From an uncultured Eubacteriales bacterium (GTDB lineage: Bacteria > Bacillota > Clostridia > Lachnospirales > Lachnospiraceae): a stretch of 14,479 nt of DNA. The notes below the pieces were generated by a model. It saw only the letters and a list, made by a program, of their open reading frames with translations. It ran no database searches and was not told where the DNA came from. Location: assembly GCA_900321145.1 (NCBI GenBank), contig ONVB01000192.1, forward strand, positions 1 through 14,479, written 5' to 3'. Position numbers and translations under genes: made by a program. Of this stretch, positions 7,100-14,010 are shown piece after piece; the first letter of the stretch is position 1, and each line of letters begins with the position of its first letter.

Positions 7100-8212
7100 T
7101 TACTCTTCTCCTCCGTCTTGTCCCTTGATGTCAACAACCACATACTCCGCTATGGCAGCCGTCTTATACGGTATAGCCCAGTCGGATATGCCCGAAGTCA
7201 CTATATATGTCGTATTGCTCCTTGTTTCAAGTCCGTAGGTTTTATCGTTCGCACCCGAAACCTCGCCGGTGATACCTATAGGCCACATCTGCCCTCCGTG
7301 CGTATGTCCGCAGAACACAAGGTCAACACTGCTTTGTTCCTGTGCGGTAAAATCATGCGGCTGATGGTCGAGAACTATCATATATTTGGATTTGTCCAAT
7401 CCGCCTGTCAGCTCAGCCATCGAGGCCCGCTCCTTAAAGCTCCTGTCCTTCCTGCCTATCACATAGAAGCTGTTGCCAACAAGGACACTCTCGTCCGTCA
7501 GAACATTTACACCATTTTTCTCAAGCTCCGCGACCATGTCATCCGCACTGAAATCCCTGCTGTTAAAGTAACCCCTGTCATGATTTCCGAAGACATAGTA
7601 AACACCGTAGGTTGTCTTCATTTTGCCAAGGGCTGCGCAACATTTCACCATATCTTCCCTGGTCGTGTCGTCATCCACAAAATCTCCGACCACGAACATG
7701 ATATCCGGTTCAGTCTCCTGTGCTTTCTCCATATGCTTTGCAAACCCATCACCGTCAAAGGTGGAACCCACATGCGAATCGGCTATCACCAGAACTCTTA
7801 AATTTCCTCCCGGCAGTGCCTTTTCGGTGCTTATCGCATAATCTGTCTCATAGACGTGATGTGCAAAGTACCAGCCCGAACCAAGGTAAGCCGCAGTCAC
7901 GACAAGCGCCAGAACACCCTGCCAGTAAAGCTTAAACTCCTTCTTTGTGATCTTCCTTATGATAAGAAACAAAAGCTCCGCAAGAAGCCAGAATATAAGC
8001 AGATGAACCACCGCTATCAGGCCGTGAATTGGCTTTATCACACACCATACAGCCATAGCGATCACCGGCGGAAGCTTGACAAGAAGCTTCTTCACCCGAC
8101 TGCCCTCCGTTATCTTCCTTATCACGTAGAACTTCCCGAGCCTGTTATATACATAGAACAGATTGAATACCGACAGTATGATGAACACTATCAGCAGTAT
8201 AAGATACATCAT
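7100..8212 (-). CDS. Membrane-anchored metallophosphoesterase (YkuE/YaeI-like)
   Basis: 370 residues. The first 120 hold about three to four membrane helices (around 3-20, 48-60, 64-85 and 98-118). The rest is a calcineurin-like phosphoesterase with all metal-binding blocks: DSH (145-147), GDFVDD (176-181), GNHD (209-212), DHQPHD (282-287) and GHTHGG (302-307). The family hydrolyses phosphate esters with a two-metal centre; membrane-bound members of the YkuE/YaeI kind are thought to act on lipid-linked or cell-surface substrates. The exact substrate is not known. GGAGG stands 6 nt before the first of two consecutive ATG codons, so I keep the first. The gene sits 56 nt after DUF3137 and abuts the PAP2 gene, which suggests a shared envelope or lipid-phosphate role. 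Confidence 0.93.
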   Translation of the reverse strand: MMYLILLIVFIILSVFNLFYVYNRLGKFYVIRKITEGSRVKKLLVKLPPVIAMAVWCVIKPIHGLIAVVHLLIFWLLAELLFLIIRKITKKEFKLYWQGVLALVVTAAYLGSGWYFAHHVYETDYAISTEKALPGGNLRVLVIADSHVGSTFDGDGFAKHMEKAQETEPDIMFVVGDFVDDDTTREDMVKCCAALGKMKTTYGVYYVFGNHDRGYFNSRDFSADDMVAELEKNGVNVLTDESVLVGNSFYVIGRKDRSFKERASMAELTGGLDKSKYMIVLDHQPHDFTAQEQSSVDLVFCGHTHGGQMWPIGITGEVSGANDKTYGLETRSNTTYIVTSGISDWAIPYKTAAIAEYVVVDIKGQDGGEE

Positions 8213-8226
8213 ATTTTTCCTCCGTT

Positions 8227-8251
8227 AAGATCCTTCGCTGCGCGTAGGACA
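8227..8251. repeat. Diverged copy of the dispersed palindromic repeat
   Basis: AAGATCCTTCGCTGCGC matches the first 17 bases of the 28-bp repeats at 13943 and 14011 with one mismatch; the rest has diverged (GTAGGAC instead of TCAGAATGAC). It sits in the 56-nt gap between the DUF3137 and metallophosphoesterase genes, a place where such intergenic elements usually insert. Confidence 0.45.
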
Positions 8252-8268
8252 TGGCTTCATAAAGCGCT

Positions 8269-9165
8269 TTACATTTGCTCCGACATAAGCTTTAATGTTT
8301 CGATAAGATTGATTATTACCAGTGAATCCTGTCTTGCCTGCTCACGTTCCGTATTATAGTCGATCTTCCTCGTGATACTACCGTCAAATGCCTTAAGTCC
8401 GCAGTTTATCCCCACAAATATCTTATCTCCCGAAAAGTGAACCCCGAGATTGCCATACTGATTTCTTATCATGGTAAGGCGCTCTATCATCTGCGGAGTG
8501 AGCATATAAAATGCGTCTATATCCTGAACCGCTTTCACATCAAATGCTTTATTGAAAGCAACACTCTCAAGCTCTATCTTGTTCATTTTAAATCCATTAG
8601 GATTGCCCGCACGGTACCTGAAATTATCCGAAAAAACCTGTACGGAAAAAACCTTTTTGAGTGGATTGTCAAATACAAACATCCTTCCCGAAAAGTATGT
8701 CGTTGTATGAGAGCTCTTACCCGAGCTTGAGTGATACTGTATCCTTACATCCGCCTGTGTAAAATGGATTCCCTTATAGCTGGCGCTTAAGTAATCCTCG
8801 GTATGAAACCTGTTTCCGAGCTTTACGAGTCCGAACTCCCTGACCGCTTCGGTCGTGAAGCCATGCTCCCAATCATAGAACACGTCATCAAACAATTCCC
8901 CTAAGATGCCCGTGACAAAGGTTGACTTATACAGCGACTTATACTCCTTGGAATAAGCAGACATCCTTATGAACGCGCCGACCCCAAGTACCACCGTCAC
9001 CAGTACCAAAAAATACATTATTCCCGTAGCTCTCTGCGAATCATCTCTCCAAAATATCAGCGGAGCAAGAAACTGAATCACAATGAAAGCTAAGGGTACG
9101 CCTGCGCATACCCTTAGCTTTTTTCTCAACTCTTCAAGTCTTTTTATAGTCTCATATATGCCCAA
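8269..9165 (-). CDS. DUF3137-family membrane protein
   Basis: 298 residues. Two close hydrophobic segments (about 20-40 and 47-66) follow a short basic coiled N-terminus. The remaining roughly 230 residues form a soluble domain with features of the DUF3137 family, whose members commonly sit beside LemA genes, as here. The biochemical function is unknown. The start is TTG: AGGAG overlapping the LemA stop lies 7 nt upstream, and no in-frame ATG is available at the N-terminus. The gap to LemA is 10 nt, so the two are co-translated from one message. The family call is from recall of motifs and context, not from a search. Confidence 0.82.
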   Translation of the reverse strand: MGIYETIKRLEELRKKLRVCAGVPLAFIVIQFLAPLIFWRDDSQRATGIMYFLVLVTVVLGVGAFIRMSAYSKEYKSLYKSTFVTGILGELFDDVFYDWEHGFTTEAVREFGLVKLGNRFHTEDYLSASYKGIHFTQADVRIQYHSSSGKSSHTTTYFSGRMFVFDNPLKKVFSVQVFSDNFRYRAGNPNGFKMNKIELESVAFNKAFDVKAVQDIDAFYMLTPQMIERLTMIRNQYGNLGVHFSGDKIFVGINCGLKAFDGSITRKIDYNTEREQARQDSLVIINLIETLKLMSEQM

Positions 9166-9172
9166 TTCTCAA

Positions 9173-9177
9173 CTCCT
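9173..9177 (-). promoter_or_regulatory. Ribosome binding site fixing the TTG start of the DUF3137 gene
   Basis: AGGAG on the minus strand overlaps the TAG stop of the LemA gene and lies 7 nt before TTG (9165-9163). This spacing decides the unusual start codon. Confidence 0.6.
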
Positions 9178-9742
9178 ACAGATTGATCTTCACATCGGAG
9201 CGTTTGCTCTCTTCAGCCTCAAAGAAGCTCTTTTGCTGAGCTCCGGCCATATTTGCGATAATGCTGCTCGGAAATACAACGATCTTTGTATTATAGGCAT
9301 TTACATTTGAATTATATAATCTTCTTGCAGCCTGAAGATGCTCCTCCGTGTCTACGATAGCACTCTGAAGCTGCTTATAGTTCTCACTCGACTTAAGCTC
9401 CGGGTACTGCTCTGCAAGTATATTGATACGGTTAAGCATATCCGTCATATTCCCGGCGGCAGCATTTCTCTCCGCCATGCTCATCCCGTTCCTTAAAGAA
9501 ACTATGTCTGCCAAAGTCTCCTTCTCATGCTTTGCGTAGCCCTTTACCACATCTATAAGCTTCGTCAGCGTATCATGTCTTTTTACCAAAGCAACATCGA
9601 TATCGGATAAAGCTTCCCTGCATTTCAGGTCAAGTCTTTTTATCCCGTTCGACGTCCCTATCGCCCAAAACAGGATAATAAACGCTATACATACCACTAT
9701 TATAAGTACTAAGCTGATCGGATCCAAACCATTCAGAATCAT
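9176..9742 (-). CDS. lemA: LemA-family protein
   Basis: 188 residues, the usual length for the family. A short external N-terminus leads to one membrane helix (about 8-29), then a helical, coiled-coil-rich domain. The family-typical C-terminal segment YNSNVNAYNTKIVVFPSSI followed by IANMAG is present. LemA proteins are single-pass membrane proteins of unclear biochemical role, often linked to envelope stress or found beside DUF3137 or TPM-domain genes. I place the start at 9742: AGGAGGT sits 7 nt upstream, and the 13-residue extension to a farther ATG would put this ribosome binding site inside the coding region. First gene of the cluster leading to DUF3137, the phosphoesterase and PAP2, with a good promoter upstream. 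Confidence 0.92.
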   Translation of the reverse strand: MILNGLDPISLVLIIVVCIAFIILFWAIGTSNGIKRLDLKCREALSDIDVALVKRHDTLTKLIDVVKGYAKHEKETLADIVSLRNGMSMAERNAAAGNMTDMLNRINILAEQYPELKSSENYKQLQSAIVDTEEHLQAARRLYNSNVNAYNTKIVVFPSSIIANMAGAQQKSFFEAEESKRSDVKINL

Positions 9743-9749
9743 TGCTCTT

Positions 9750-9756
9750 ACCTCCT
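9750..9756 (-). promoter_or_regulatory. Ribosome binding site deciding the LemA start
   Basis: AGGAGGT on the minus strand, 7 nt before the ATG at 9742-9740. It argues against the longer reading frame that begins at 9781. Confidence 0.75.
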
Positions 9757-9803
9757 TAAGACGTAAATCCACCGGGGGCATCCCCCTTGAAAAACACTAT
9801 AAT

Positions 9804-9832
9804 AGTATATCTTATCGGAGAGAATTAAACAA
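9804..9832 (-). promoter_or_regulatory. Promoter of the LemA cluster
   Basis: Minus-strand TTGTTT (9832-9827), a 17-nt spacer and TATACT (9809-9804) form a good vegetative promoter. The start site would be about 55 nt before the LemA ATG. No hairpin of note lies between them. Confidence 0.6.
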
Positions 9833-9924
9833 CAATTATTTTTACTTTTCGTACGAATACTCCTCTTTCCGTCAGCCGATCCGGTAAAGCTTATTTGTTG
9901 TTGTATCACACAGCTATTCAGCTT

Positions 9925-9954
9925 TTTACAAATCTGCTTTTCACACCATATAAT
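9925..9954 (+). promoter_or_regulatory. Promoter of the XRE regulator gene
   Basis: TTTACA (5/6 match to -35) at 9925-9930, an 18-nt spacer and a perfect TATAAT at 9949-9954. Transcription would start near 9961, leaving a leader of about 128 nt before the ATG, long for this window. Confidence 0.6.
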
Positions 9955-9970
9955 TGTTGAAGCGGACAAT
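9953..9970 (+). promoter_or_regulatory. Possible operator overlapping the XRE promoter
   Basis: The inverted repeat ATTGT-N8-ACAAT overlaps the -10 box and the predicted start site. Two-fold symmetric sites of this size and position are typical for autoregulating XRE repressors, so binding by the product of the downstream gene is a reasonable guess. Short repeats like this arise by chance in AT-rich DNA. Confidence 0.3.
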
Positions 9971-10002
9971 CTTTGATCATTTAACCGAATACAAACCTGA
10001 TA

Positions 10003-10072
10003 TAAAGATTCCTCAACGAATTACTGTCCTGCTCCAAAAATGTATCGCAGTATGAAAGCAAAAGAATCTTTA
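10003..10072 (+). other. Leader inverted repeat next to the XRE ribosome binding site
   Basis: TAAAGATTC at 10003-10011 is perfectly complementary to GAATCTTTA at 10064-10072. The right arm directly abuts the AAGGAGG ribosome binding site (10072-10078). The loop of 52 nt is large. It may fold in the leader RNA and alter initiation, but no riboswitch family is recognised. Confidence 0.35.
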
Positions 10073-10088
10073 AGGAGGAACTTAATAA

Positions 10089-10505
10089 ATGAAAAGACTA
10101 AAGGAATTGCGGGAACAAAGAGGATTAAGCCAGGCAAAGCTCGCCGAACAAGTCGGCACAACCCAGCAGACGATATACAAATATGAGCACGGAACCACAG
10201 AACCCGAACACAAAATGCTCAAACGGCTCTCCGACTTCTTCAACGTAACAACCGACTACCTTATAGAGCATGATACAAACGAGCTTAAGCTTGACGCTCA
10301 GGAACAGCATTATGTAGATACTCTGAGAGCTCTTACCGCATCCGATAAAGAGCTCATAATAAAGACAGCTGATTCCCTGTCACAAAAGGAATACACGACT
10401 ACTTCGGACGAAAGAAGCATCATAGACCAGTACAGACAGCTTAAGCCCTTCCAAAAAAGGCTTATAAACCAGGAAATGAAGAAGATGCTTGACAAAAACC
10501 AATAG
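10089..10505 (+). CDS. XRE-family helix-turn-helix transcriptional regulator
   Basis: 138 residues. Residues 3-58 form a classic Cro/C1-type HTH (LKELREQRGLSQAKLAEQVG, then TTQQTIYKYEHGTTEPE), ending in the usual FFNVTTDYLI. The C-terminal 75 residues are charged and helical without a recognised ligand domain, probably for dimerisation. It has its own promoter with a possible autoregulatory operator and is closed by a strong terminator, so it is monocistronic. It is divergent from the LemA cluster and could control it or only itself; the sequence does not decide. AAGGAGG lies about 10 nt before the ATG. Confidence 0.92.
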   Translation: MKRLKELREQRGLSQAKLAEQVGTTQQTIYKYEHGTTEPEHKMLKRLSDFFNVTTDYLIEHDTNELKLDAQEQHYVDTLRALTASDKELIIKTADSLSQKEYTTTSDERSIIDQYRQLKPFQKRLINQEMKKMLDKNQ

Positions 10506-10525
10506 ACTATTCAGGGAAACTAAAC

Positions 10526-10606
10526 ATGCGCATCACGCGTGTCACGAAGTGACTGATTTCATTTTGCGTGCGTGTCTTCATTCGAACATGTCGCGTGCGT
10601 GCGCAT
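10526..10606. repeat. Long imperfect palindromic element after the XRE gene
   Basis: ATGCGCA at 10526-10532 and TGCGCAT at 10600-10606 are outer arms, extended inward by related CG-rich blocks (ACGCGTG on the left; CGCGTGCG on the right). Inside lies a second hairpin, GTCAC-GAA-GTGAC, at 10541-10553. The composition is strikingly rich in CG and TGCG steps compared with the flanking coding DNA. It lies between a stop codon and a terminator and looks like an extragenic palindromic element; no coding potential. Confidence 0.5.
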
Positions 10607-10651
10607 AAAAAAGAGCAGGCGAGTCATATACTGTCTCGCCTGCTCTTTTTT
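10607..10651. terminator. Bidirectional intrinsic terminator
   Basis: AAAAAAGAGCAGGCGAG pairs perfectly with CTCGCCTGCTCTTTTTT over 17 pairs, with an 11-nt loop. It has a T-tract in both directions, so it can end the XRE transcript (plus) and the rlmH/hydrolase transcript (minus). The right arm overlaps the stop codon of the hydrolase gene. Confidence 0.93.
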
Positions 10652-11897
10652 ACTGCTTCTTCACGTAAGCTCCCGTAGTCTTTCCGGGTGCCTTACCGCC
10701 CTTTTTCACAAGTACTATCTGAACCGCTTCAAGTCTCTTTGACAAGCCTGCTGTACCGGCTGCCGCTCCGTTCTTTGCCCACCCGAGCCAGCCGTAGGTC
10801 TGCGCATGAACCCTGTAATATACATCATACTTGGCCGACATATTTCCGGTAAGCTTTAGCTGCATGGCTTCAAGTCTCTTTGACTCTCCCTTTGTACCGG
10901 AGTTTGCTCCGTTTGACACCCAGGGAAGCCAGCCGTAGGTCTGCACGTAAGTCCTGTAGGATACACCTCCCGCACAGTCCTTCTTGGTAAGCTTTACCTG
11001 CAGGCTCTCTAAGCGCTTTGCCTGAGCGTAGGTTCCGGATGTGCTCTTATCCTTTACGAAAGGTGTCCATCCGTAAGTCTGCACATAGGTACGGTAGCTT
11101 ATATCTGCTGTCGGAGTGGTGTCGGCTACTATATTAAAAAGTCTGTATGAATAGCCGTAATAATAACCGCGTCCCAGGACAAATACAACTGCGGTTCCTT
11201 CATATATATTATCATGGAATTCAAGAACATAATCCTTTCCCTCTTGAAGTATCTGCGATCCGTTTTTGACAGACACAAAAGGTCTGATCTCGCTTCCTGT
11301 GTACGTGCAGTCGGGGATTGTCGAGATCATACTCTGTGTGATCTGGGTATAAACAGGCTCGGGCTCAGGCTCGGGAAGCTTGGATATCTCTTCCGAATAC
11401 GTTCCTGCCGGCCAACGGGTCATAAGATAGGAAAAGCCGCAGTCTTTTAAGTCTATCATCCTCCCCCAGTGTATGGTACCGCCGTAATTGCCTTCGGCTA
11501 CCTCGACCACGTAATTCTCATACACTTTAAGAACTATCACGGAATGAGTATTATCGTTCAGTCTGACTATATCTCCTACTCTGACATGTGTATAATCATA
11601 GTCTATCGTACACTTGATATCATCAAATACCGCATCGCTTAAGATAAATGCAAAGCCGGCACACCCGTATCCACCCGAGAAATATCCGCCCTTCCATGCA
11701 TAAAAATCATCATTTGTCCAACGCATACCCTCAGGATACTGAGATTTCATCGAAAGCATGGTTTCTCTCGCTATGTTTATCGAAAGCTCCTTCGCCCTGA
11801 CTTCCACAGGAGCTGCGCATGTAATAAACAGCGTTACAAACATGCACATCGTAACAATCAGCGATGTAATCCTTTTGTGTTTCATTTCTGTTTTCAT
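10650..11897 (-). CDS. Secreted CHAP-like cysteine hydrolase with Ig-like domain and three ChW repeats
   Basis: 415 residues. A basic N-terminus and hydrophobic stretch (10-30) are followed by a likely signal peptidase site at VRA/KE (33-35). Residues about 55-160 look like a CHAP/NlpC-type papain-fold amidase: Cys79 in GYGCAGFA, His118 in THSVIV and a third polar residue near VAEGN (Glu134 or Asn137). Such domains cut peptidoglycan peptides. A PEPEPEP linker (175-181) leads to an Ig-like repeat (about 184-256, with YTGSEI and GKDY motifs). Three ChW repeats follow at about 266-303, 312-350 and 360-397, each with (Q)TYGW and KRLE(A/S)(V/M/L)Q. ChW repeats are found on clostridial surface and secreted proteins and probably mediate binding. 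GGGAGGT lies about 6 nt before the ATG. The start is 14 nt after rlmH, so the two are co-transcribed. The exact hydrolase subfamily is uncertain. Confidence 0.85.
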   Translation of the reverse strand: MKTEMKHKRITSLIVTMCMFVTLFITCAAPVEVRAKELSINIARETMLSMKSQYPEGMRWTNDDFYAWKGGYFSGGYGCAGFAFILSDAVFDDIKCTIDYDYTHVRVGDIVRLNDNTHSVIVLKVYENYVVEVAEGNYGGTIHWGRMIDLKDCGFSYLMTRWPAGTYSEEISKLPEPEPEPVYTQITQSMISTIPDCTYTGSEIRPFVSVKNGSQILQEGKDYVLEFHDNIYEGTAVVFVLGRGYYYGYSYRLFNIVADTTPTADISYRTYVQTYGWTPFVKDKSTSGTYAQAKRLESLQVKLTKKDCAGGVSYRTYVQTYGWLPWVSNGANSGTKGESKRLEAMQLKLTGNMSAKYDVYYRVHAQTYGWLGWAKNGAAAGTAGLSKRLEAVQIVLVKKGGKAPGKTTGAYVKKQ

Positions 11898-11911
11898 TTA
11901 TATACCTCCCG

Positions 11912-12391
11912 TTATTTATGATACGGCTCGCCGTTTATGATCCTGAAGGAACGGTATATCTGCTCCAAAAGGATCACTCTCATCAACTGATGAGGAAATG
12001 TCATCTTCGAAAAAGAAAGCTTCATATCGGCTCTTTTAAGCACTTCTTCAGAAAGCCCGATCGAACCTCCTATAACAAATACCAAATGACTCTCTCCTCC
12101 TACCGTAAGCTTATCTAATCTGTCAGCCAAACCTTCCGAGGATAAGCTCTCACCGTCTATGGCAAGCGCGATAACATAGGCACTCTCATCAATTTTTTTC
12201 AAGAGTCGTTCGCCCTCTTTATCCCTGATCAGGGCATCTTCGGCTTCTGTGGACTTTTCGCTCGTTTTTTCATCTGCAACTTCAAGTATTTCAAGCTTGC
12301 AATACCGGGAAAGCCTTTTTGAATACTCATCAATCGCCGCTTTAAGGTATGACTCTTTGATTTTTCCGACACAGCATACGGTAATTTTCAT
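11912..12391 (-). CDS. rlmH: 23S rRNA (pseudouridine1915-N3)-methyltransferase RlmH
   Basis: 159 residues, the standard length. This SPOUT-fold enzyme uses S-adenosylmethionine to methylate pseudouridine 1915 in helix 69 of 23S rRNA, acting on assembled ribosomes. Visible hallmarks are the N-terminal MKITVCCVGKIKE, the glycine-rich cofactor loop FVIGGSIGL (105-113), SFSKMTFPHQLMRVILLEQIYRS (the trefoil-knot segment, about 126-148) and the C-terminal GEPYHK. It works as a homodimer. AAGGGAG lies about 9 nt before the ATG, and a clear promoter lies upstream. It is the first gene of a two-gene unit with the secreted ChW hydrolase, an odd partner for an rRNA modification gene. Confidence 0.97.
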   Translation of the reverse strand: MKITVCCVGKIKESYLKAAIDEYSKRLSRYCKLEILEVADEKTSEKSTEAEDALIRDKEGERLLKKIDESAYVIALAIDGESLSSEGLADRLDKLTVGGESHLVFVIGGSIGLSEEVLKRADMKLSFSKMTFPHQLMRVILLEQIYRSFRIINGEPYHK

Positions 12392-12420
12392 AGATTATAT
12401 CTCCCTTTTACACAAAAAGT

Positions 12421-12449
12421 ATTATACAACCGCATATCGGATTTTACAA
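12421..12449 (-). promoter_or_regulatory. Promoter of rlmH
   Basis: Minus-strand TTGTAA (12449-12444), a 17-nt spacer and a perfect TATAAT (12426-12421). The start site would be about 24 nt before the rlmH ATG. Confidence 0.65.
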
Positions 12450-12537
12450 TCATACTTTTATTATTCGTGAATATATGGTAATATATCAACTTGTTGAGAA
12501 ATGCTTTATATAAGCACATAAAAACAGGAGGAAAATC

Positions 12538-13428
12538 ATGAATCAAAAAGGAAAGAGCAAGGCCGGCGGAGTATTTGCCATAATACTTTTGGGTGGCCTG
12601 GTGATTGCTTACATCGCTACAGCGGTGATAAGTCTGATAAGCTTGGGAGGAGGCAAAAAGATCACCTCCAACTTCTCCGATACACCGGGGAACGGTGAAT
12701 ATGTGGAGGGATACTTCCATATAGGAACCGAGCTTCTACTGACCATGAAGCACACGATCAATCTCATCCCCTCGGGAAACGAATACTACTTTGCAGTATT
12801 CAATGACTCCTTCGACAAAATGCTTTTTGTGAGAGCGGACAAGAAATTTGCAGACAACTTTCCTGTGACAGATACCGAAGGCGGTTCATTTTTCAGGTTA
12901 AATGAATCGGGCTATTCCGTAAAGGGCAAGATGCGAAAGATGGACTACAAGGAAAAGAAGGAAGTTGCACAGTTTGTATCCGATGCACAGGCCGATGGCG
13001 TAAGCACCATAAAATCCGGTGACGACATCCTCTTCCTTGACGCTACCACAGGCCATATAGCCGTACTAAAACTTATCTTCGGCGGATGTCTTGTCGTTGC
13101 ATTTGTCCTCTTTATGATATGCGCATCCTCATCAAACAAAGAAAAGCAGGCAGCTTCCGGTATAAGCCCGACTATGATGCCGAAACAGAGCGTACTTGAC
13201 ACTGAACTCGGCGATGTCTTCGGACAGACAAACACTGCAGGGCAGCCTTTCACAGGCTCACAGGAAAACAGTTTCGGAATGTACAACGACCTACAGCCGG
13301 CTCCGACAGTTGCTGCACCTACAGTAAATAAAAAGATCAAAGGACCAAAGGATATAGCTGCAATAGTATCGGCAATTCTCTTCTTCGGAGGATTGATCGG
13401 TATACTCTATACCATGACATTTTGGTAA
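12538..13428 (+). CDS. Unrecognised three-helix membrane protein
   Basis: 296 residues; I do not recognise the family. A short basic N-terminus is followed by a membrane helix (about 11-37) and a mixed domain of about 135 residues (38-172), likely on the outer side, containing YVEGYFHIGTELLLTMKHTI and FAVFNDSFDKMLFVRA. A second helix lies at 173-196. A polar, low-complexity segment rich in Q, N, S, T and P (about 200-262) is probably disordered, followed by a basic patch KKIKG and a third helix (272-292). No catalytic motif stands out. AGGAGG lies about 7 nt before the ATG. The gene stands alone between the divergent rlmH promoter and a terminator. The upstream region is very AT-rich, but I see no clean promoter with good spacing. 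Confidence 0.8.
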   Translation: MNQKGKSKAGGVFAIILLGGLVIAYIATAVISLISLGGGKKITSNFSDTPGNGEYVEGYFHIGTELLLTMKHTINLIPSGNEYYFAVFNDSFDKMLFVRADKKFADNFPVTDTEGGSFFRLNESGYSVKGKMRKMDYKEKKEVAQFVSDAQADGVSTIKSGDDILFLDATTGHIAVLKLIFGGCLVVAFVLFMICASSSNKEKQAASGISPTMMPKQSVLDTELGDVFGQTNTAGQPFTGSQENSFGMYNDLQPAPTVAAPTVNKKIKGPKDIAAIVSAILFFGGLIGILYTMTFW

Positions 13429-13461
13429 AAAAAGTCAAACAGCATTACACAGATAATTAAT

Positions 13462-13521
13462 AAAAAAGACGTGATGTCCAAGCGGCGATCATATACCGTT
13501 ATACATCACGTCCTTTTTTTT
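13462..13521. terminator. Bidirectional intrinsic terminator
   Basis: GACGTGATGT (13468-13477) pairs with ACATCACGTC (13503-13512), and A- and T-tracts flank both arms. The 25-nt loop contains a small inner CGG/CCG stem. Oriented to end both the membrane-protein transcript (plus) and the cdd transcript (minus). Confidence 0.88.
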
Positions 13522-13523
13522 GC

Positions 13524-13928
13524 TTATAACTTAAAGCTTTCCGGAAGAAGCTCAATAAGCTTATACTCTTTGTAATCAGATACCGATCTTGCAACTATTA
13601 TTTTCATATCAGGCTTTCCGAATTCCGACAACACCTGTCTGCACATACCGCAGGGATAAGCATATACAGATAGCTCTTCTCTCTCATCTACAGGCCCTCC
13701 GACAATAACGATAGTATCTATCTCCCTTTCTCCCTCTGAAACAGCCTTAAATACAGCGGTTCTCTCTGCGCACATAGTCGCACCGTAGCTTGCATTCTCC
13801 ACGTTGCAGCCGGTATATACCTTGCCGCTTCCGGCTGTCAATGCAGCCCCCACTTTAAAGCCGGAATAAGGAGCATAAGCATTCTCTCTGGCCTTCAGTG
13901 CCTGTAAGATCAAATCTTGATAATCCAT
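13524..13928 (-). CDS. cdd: Cytidine deaminase
   Basis: 134 residues. It converts cytidine and deoxycytidine to uridine and deoxyuridine in pyrimidine salvage, in the cytoplasm. The zinc site of the small tetrameric class is present: C53-A-E55 (Glu as proton shuttle) and PCGMC with C93 and C96. The substrate-binding FKVGAAL and CNVENASYG motifs are there too. I choose the ATG at 13928 because GGAGGGT lies 5 nt upstream and the length then matches the family. The frame stays open 16 codons farther, but those codons read through a dispersed repeat (giving CHSERSEES) and are not part of the enzyme. The gene is transcribed away from the rRNA operon, with two repeats and the rRNA terminator between them. 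It ends at a bidirectional terminator. Confidence 0.96.
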   Translation of the reverse strand: MDYQDLILQALKARENAYAPYSGFKVGAALTAGSGKVYTGCNVENASYGATMCAERTAVFKAVSEGEREIDTIVIVGGPVDEREELSVYAYPCGMCRQVLSEFGKPDMKIIVARSVSDYKEYKLIELLPESFKL

Positions 13929-13931
13929 ATA

Positions 13932-13938
13932 ACCCTCC
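13932..13938 (-). promoter_or_regulatory. Ribosome binding site deciding the cdd start
   Basis: GGAGGGT on the minus strand, with GGAGG 5 nt before the ATG at 13928. It excludes the longer frame that begins at 13976 inside the repeat. Confidence 0.7.
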
Positions 13939-13942
13939 ATAT

Positions 13943-13970
13943 AAGATTCTTCGCTGCGCTCAGAATGACA
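13943..13970. repeat. Dispersed palindromic repeat, copy 1
   Basis: A 28-bp unit beginning AAGATTCTTCGCTGCGCTC and ending AGAATGACA, identical to copy 2 at 14011. ATTCT and AGAAT are self-complementary around a CGCTGCG core, so a short hairpin can form. Read on the minus strand it encodes the CHSERSEES peptide often seen in overpredicted N-termini. Confidence 0.8.
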
Positions 13971-14010
13971 ATACACACAACACGGATATCACAATATTTC
14001 ACATAAAACA

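Larger units (their letters stand above)
9743..10088. other. Divergent intergenic control region
   Basis: 346 bases without a convincing gene. It holds the LemA ribosome binding site and promoter on the minus strand, and the regulator's promoter, a possible operator, a leader inverted repeat and a ribosome binding site on the plus strand. The stretch 9833-9924 between the two promoters shows nothing I can name. A 73-residue minus-strand open frame at 9748-9969 has no ribosome binding site or recognisable features. Confidence 0.7.

Noticed and set aside
7064..7801. 245-codon plus-strand frame
   Set aside because: Antisense to the metallophosphoesterase, which has every catalytic block of its family.
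8252..8270. AAAGCGCTTT palindrome resembling a catabolite-response (cre) site
   Set aside because: The outer half-site spacing does not fit the cre consensus, and it overlaps the DUF3137 stop codon rather than a promoter.
9743..9781. 13-residue N-terminal extension of LemA
   Set aside because: The strong AGGAGGT sits inside it at the right distance for the internal ATG.
9748..9969. 73-codon minus-strand frame upstream of LemA
   Set aside because: Overlaps the LemA promoter and ribosome binding site and has no initiation signal.
11805..11830. Lipobox-like ITC in the signal peptide of the ChW hydrolase
   Set aside because: The residues before the cysteine fit the lipobox poorly, and a standard signal peptidase site follows at VRA.
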